From positions 1-6,981 of the forward strand of contig CACZRK010000393.1 of assembly GCA_902783515.1 (NCBI GenBank): a stretch of DNA of 6,981 nucleotides. Direction: 5' to 3'. Position numbers and translations under genes: made by a program. The DNA comes from an uncultured Coriobacteriaceae bacterium. GTDB taxonomy: Bacteria; Actinomycetota; Coriobacteriia; Coriobacteriales; UMGS124. Below the pieces are notes generated by a model. It was not told where the DNA came from. It ran no database searches and saw only the letters and a program-made list of their open reading frames with translations. Every line of letters starts with the position of its first letter. The first letter of the stretch is position 1. Below, in pieces: positions 4,239 to 6,981 of this stretch.

Positions 4239-4314
4239 TGGTGCCCCCTGTAGGATTCGAACCTACGACACCAGGTTTAGGAAACCTGTGCTCTATCCCC
4301 TGAGCTAAGAGGGC
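4239..4314 (-). tRNA. tRNA-Arg (anticodon CCU)
   Basis: The minus strand reads a full cloverleaf of 76 bases including an encoded CCA (4241-4239). The acceptor arm GCCCTCT pairs with AGGGGGC (one G-U pair), the discriminator is A, the D arm is GCTC/GAGC, the anticodon arm CAGGT/ACCTG encloses TTCCTAA with anticodon CCT at 4281-4279, and the T arm GTAGG/CCTAC encloses TTCGAAT. CCU reads the AGG arginine codon. Genes for this tRNA are frequent targets of tyrosine integrases, and its 3' end faces the putative element. The variable loop is short, as expected for a class I tRNA. Confidence 0.97.
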
Positions 4315-4354
4315 ACGCGCGCGCCTGCGACGCACGCCGGCGAAGCGCTGCGCC

Positions 4355-4360
4355 ATTGTA
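4355..4360 (-). promoter_or_regulatory. Extended -10 promoter element for tRNA-Arg
   Basis: The minus strand reads TGCTACAAT, an extended -10 (TG-N-TACAAT, five of six matches to TATAAT), about 40 bases before the mature tRNA 5' end at 4314. No good -35 lies 17 bases upstream (TCTGGC). Leader length and position fit a tRNA promoter. Confidence 0.6.
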
Positions 4361-4447
4361 GCACACGCCCCCGCGGCGCCAGACGTCATCAACGCCAATC
4401 CCCATCGCTTCGCCGCACGTCACGCGCAACGAGCCGCGCGCGGCGCC

Positions 4448-6205
4448 CTACGCGAGCAGGCCGCGCGCCGCCTCGCCCAGTCGGTCGCGCAGGGCCTCCG
4501 CCTCGGCGCGCGTGGCGCCCTTCGCAAAGACGTACAGCTTCACCTTGGGCTCCGTGCCGCTCGGGCGCACGATCACGCGGTTGTCGCCCGTCAGGCGCAT
4601 CTCCACCACGTTGGCGCCGGGCAGCGTCTGGGGCTCGTCGGCGCGGGCGAGCGCGCCGCGGCCGGGCACCACCGGCATGGGGGCGCCGTGCTGGTAGTCG
4701 GTCACGCCCTCCACGGCAAGCCCGGCGATCTCGGTCGGCAGGTTGCCAGCGTGCAGGCCGTCCATGATGGCGCGCATCTTCGCCGCGCCCGCGGCGCCGG
4801 GGAACGCCACGCTGATGGTCTTGTTCAGGTAGTAGCCGAACTCCCGGTACACGTCGTCGATCGCCTCGGCCAGGTCGCGGCCGCGGGCGGCGTACCAGGC
4901 CGCCATCTCGCAGATCAGCATGTCGGCGACGATGCCGTCCTTGTCGCGCACGTGATCGCCGGCAAGGTAGCCGTAGCTCTCCTCAAAGCCGAACAGGTAG
5001 CGGCCCACCTGGCCGGCGCGCGCGAGCAGGGAGATCTGATCGCCGATGTACTTGAAGCCGGTGAGCACGCGGCGCATCTCAAAGCCGTAGTGCCGCGCCA
5101 GCGCGTCAGGCATGACGGAGGAGACGATCGTGGACACGACCACGCGGTCGCCCAGGTCCTCGCCCGCCTCGCGCTTCACGCGGCAGAGCCAGTCGATGAG
5201 CAGGATGCCCACCTCGTTGCCCGTGAGCAGCACGTAGTCGCCGTCATGCGGCACCGCGATGCCCACGCGATCGGCGTCGGGGTCGTTCGCGAGCAGCAGG
5301 TCGGGCTTCTCGACCTCGCAGAGCTCGATGCCCTTCTGCAGCGCCTCGCGGATCTCGGGGTTCGGGTAGGGGCAGGTCGGGAAGTCGCCGTCCGGGTGCT
5401 CCTGCTCGGGCACCACGACGACGTTGCGCACGCCGATGCGCGCGAGCACGCGCCGCGCGAGCTCGATGCCCGTGCCGTTCAGCGGCGTGTAGACCACCTT
5501 GAAGCGCTCGCACACCTCCGGCGTCATGACGCCGGGCACGCTCTGCGTCAGGACCGCGTCCACGAAGCGATCCAGGGTGTCGTCGCCGATCCACTCGACG
5601 AGGCCGGCCGCGACCGCCTCGTCAAAGTCCATCAGGCGCGGGCCGTCAAAGACGTCGATGCCGTTGATCGCCGCCTGGATGTCCGCCGCCGCCTGGCTCG
5701 TGATCTGGCAGCCGTCGTCGCCGTACACCTTGTAGCCGTTGTACGGCGCGGGGTTGTGGCTCGCCGTCATGCAGATCCCCGCCGACGCGTGCAGGTCGCG
5801 CACCGCGAAGGACAGCGCCGGCACGGGCTCGATGCGCGGGTAGAGCAGCGCCTTCACGCCGTTGGCCGCCAGCACGCGCGCCGCCACGCGGACGAACTCC
5901 TCACCCTTGTTGCGCGAGTCGCGCGCGATCGCGACGGTCGGGTGGTCGTAGTGGGCGTTCAGGTACGCCGCCAGCCCCTGCGACGCCTGGGCGACCGTGT
6001 GGACGTTCATGCGGTTCGTGCCGACGCCGATGACGCCGCGCAGGCCCGCCGTGCCGAACGCGAGCGTCTGGTAGAACGCGTCCGTGAGCGGCGCCTCGTC
6101 GCCCGACGCGGCCTTGGCGGTGAGCGCGGCGAGCTCCGCGGCGAGGTCGTCGTCCGTGCACTTCGCGCGCCACTGCTCCACCGCGTTCGCGATCTTCTCG
6201 TCCAT
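4448..6205 (-). CDS. pgcA: Phospho-sugar mutase (alpha-phosphoglucomutase/phosphomannomutase, PgcA type)
   Basis: The 585-residue enzyme belongs to the alpha-D-phosphohexomutase family and interconverts sugar-1- and sugar-6-phosphates in the cytoplasm, feeding UDP-glucose, glycogen and cell-envelope sugar synthesis. All four active-site landmarks are present: TASHNP (147-152) with the phosphorylated Ser149, the metal loop DPDADR (308-313), the sugar-recognition loop GFEES (406-410) and the phosphate-binding RPSGTEPKVK (547-556). FGTAGLRG (50-57) and NRMNVHTV (64-71) are the usual N-terminal signatures, and the length matches the roughly 580-residue Bacillus PgcA group. The ATG at 6205 is chosen because similarity begins there, with AAGGGA about ten bases upstream; the open frame continues to 6913 but runs through the divergent gene. 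Whether glucose or mannose phosphate is preferred cannot be read from sequence. Appears intact and single-gene. Confidence 0.95.
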   Translation of the reverse strand: MDEKIANAVEQWRAKCTDDDLAAELAALTAKAASGDEAPLTDAFYQTLAFGTAGLRGVIGVGTNRMNVHTVAQASQGLAAYLNAHYDHPTVAIARDSRNKGEEFVRVAARVLAANGVKALLYPRIEPVPALSFAVRDLHASAGICMTASHNPAPYNGYKVYGDDGCQITSQAAADIQAAINGIDVFDGPRLMDFDEAVAAGLVEWIGDDTLDRFVDAVLTQSVPGVMTPEVCERFKVVYTPLNGTGIELARRVLARIGVRNVVVVPEQEHPDGDFPTCPYPNPEIREALQKGIELCEVEKPDLLLANDPDADRVGIAVPHDGDYVLLTGNEVGILLIDWLCRVKREAGEDLGDRVVVSTIVSSVMPDALARHYGFEMRRVLTGFKYIGDQISLLARAGQVGRYLFGFEESYGYLAGDHVRDKDGIVADMLICEMAAWYAARGRDLAEAIDDVYREFGYYLNKTISVAFPGAAGAAKMRAIMDGLHAGNLPTEIAGLAVEGVTDYQHGAPMPVVPGRGALARADEPQTLPGANVVEMRLTGDNRVIVRPSGTEPKVKLYVFAKGATRAEAEALRDRLGEAARGLLA

Positions 6206-6467
6206 GGTGCCATGTTCCCTTCGGTCGCAGGACAGGCTCGACCGGCGGCTGCCGCCGAGCGCTCGTGAGTCGTTCCCCGCCATTCTACCGAGCCGCGCGG
6301 CCCGGCGCGCACCGCACACGCAGCGCACACGCCGTCGCGTGCCGGCAGGTGGCCACGACGGCAAGCGGCCGAGCCGCGCGCCGCGACGTCGGTGACAGCC
6401 GGCGAAAAATGCACGATCATGGCGCTCGTACACGTGCGGGCGAAACGCGAGCGAGGAGGCTGCGGCG
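6206..6467. promoter_or_regulatory. Intergenic region between two divergent genes
   Basis: This 262-base stretch must hold promoters for the mutase (leftward) and the DUF2891 gene (rightward). On the minus strand a -10-like TAGAAT (6287-6282) lies 77 bases before the mutase start without a clear -35. On the plus strand the only AT-rich spot is GAAAAATGCA (6403-6412), some 60 bases before the DUF2891 start. No operator-like palindrome or RNA gene is evident. Confidence 0.35.
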
Positions 6468-6981
6468 ATGATCGGCGACCTGGTGGGCACGGGCGAAGGC
6501 GCGGGCGATCCGGCGGGCGCGCGGAAGGGACGCCCCTCCCCCGAGGCGCGGGCGGATGACGTCGAGACGACCGTGCGGGCGACGGGCGTCTGCGAGGCGG
6601 TCGCGCGCTGCGTGCTCGGGCAGATCCATCGCGCGTACCCGTGCGCCGAGGCCCAGACGCTCGAGACGCCCGACGACCTCAGCCTGCCGTCGGAGCGCCA
6701 TCCCGCGTTCTTCGGATCGTTTGACTGGCACTCCTGCGTGCACTCGCACTGGGCGCTCGTGCGCATGCTGACCTGCGGCGTCATCAGGGATGAGCGGCTC
6801 GCCGGCGACGTCGTGCGGGCGCTCGGACGCACCTTCCAGCCTGCGCTGGTCGCGCGCGAGGCGGCCGCGTGGGAGCGCCTGCCCGCGCACGTCGAGCTGC
6901 CGTACGGCCTCACCTGGCTGCTCGCGCTTGACGCGGAGCTCGCCGCGCTCGCGCGCCGCGACGGGCGCGGCGGCGCCTGGC
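6468..6981 (+). CDS. DUF2891 family protein, 3' partial
   Basis: The first 171 codons of an open frame run off the window's right edge, so it has no stop here. ATG 6468 is preceded by a strong AGGAGG (6454-6459) with eight-base spacing. After a polar start (1-35), the hallmark HPAFFGSFDWHSCVHSHWAL occupies about residues 78-97, and VELPYGLTWLLALDAEL about 146-162. These match the DUF2891 pattern 'HP-x-F-(Y/F)-G-x-(F/Y)-DWHS-x-VH-x-HW-x-L-(V/I)-R' and '(R/L)-PYG-x-x-W-L-L-x-L-x-x-E-L'. Family members are about 330-360 residues, predicted all-helical and without a proven reaction; the conserved His, Asp and Trp suggest an active site in an (alpha/alpha)-barrel fold. The gene diverges from the phospho-sugar mutase, and codon use is very GC-rich like that gene. 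Confidence 0.85.
   Translation, partial: MIGDLVGTGEGAGDPAGARKGRPSPEARADDVETTVRATGVCEAVARCVLGQIHRAYPCAEAQTLETPDDLSLPSERHPAFFGSFDWHSCVHSHWALVRMLTCGVIRDERLAGDVVRALGRTFQPALVAREAAAWERLPAHVELPYGLTWLLALDAELAALARRDGRGGAW

Noticed and set aside
4688..6268. 526-codon open frame on the plus strand opposite the mutase gene
   Set aside because: It is antisense to a clear phospho-sugar mutase, made of Val/Ala/His/Arg/Asp-rich repeats typical of reversed high-GC codons, with no domain.
6206..6913. Upstream extension of the mutase frame to give 821 residues
   Set aside because: Family similarity starts at the ATG at 6205; the extension runs antisense through the DUF2891 gene and its leader.

Overview
The window comes from a high-GC Gram-positive bacterium. 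The phospho-sugar mutase, the DUF2891 gene and the GC-heavy codon choice fit the Actinobacteria, and the class Coriobacteriia (Olsenella/Collinsella-like) is my best guess. That assignment rests on the general look of the proteins, not on a search.

Positions 1 to about 4238 look like the right-hand part of a small integrated mobile element (phage satellite, plasmid-like island or remnant prophage). Its genes all point rightward: the tail of a probable helix-turn-helix repressor (1-117); a control region with an 18-bp perfect palindrome, a near-copy 53 bp downstream and a LexA-box-like GAAC-N4-GTTC site; a small excisionase-type DNA-binding protein (329-535); an unknown 138-aa protein (528-944); a 69-aa four-cysteine protein (944-1153); a primase-polymerase catalytic domain (1150-1665); and a protein joining the primase's usual C-terminal region to a RepA-like RecA-fold ATPase (1658-3277). 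These five complete genes overlap by 1-8 bases and read as one translationally coupled operon for excision and replication. A striking nested inverted repeat follows (3281-3408) with a DnaA-box-like site beside it, then an 89-aa helical protein (3449-3718), a stem-loop, about 260 bases without a recognised gene, and a strong intrinsic terminator (4023-4049).

Positions 4125-4182 hold three direct copies and one inverted copy of TTATCCCG, spaced near one helical turn. They lie beside the 3' end of a tRNA-Arg(CCU) gene (4239-4314, minus strand). This arrangement suggests an integrase-type attachment end, although no integrase and no second att copy are in the window.

From the tRNA rightward the DNA looks like ordinary chromosome and is visibly richer in G+C: a PgcA-type phospho-sugar mutase on the minus strand (4448-6205) and, divergent from it, the first 171 codons of a DUF2891-family protein (6468 to the window end).

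The most interesting part is the replication module. A primase split across two coupled reading frames and a RepA-like ATPase sit next to two hairpins in opposite orientation. This recalls, by inference only, the ssiA/ssiB priming sites used by the RepB' primase and RepA helicase of plasmid RSF1010.
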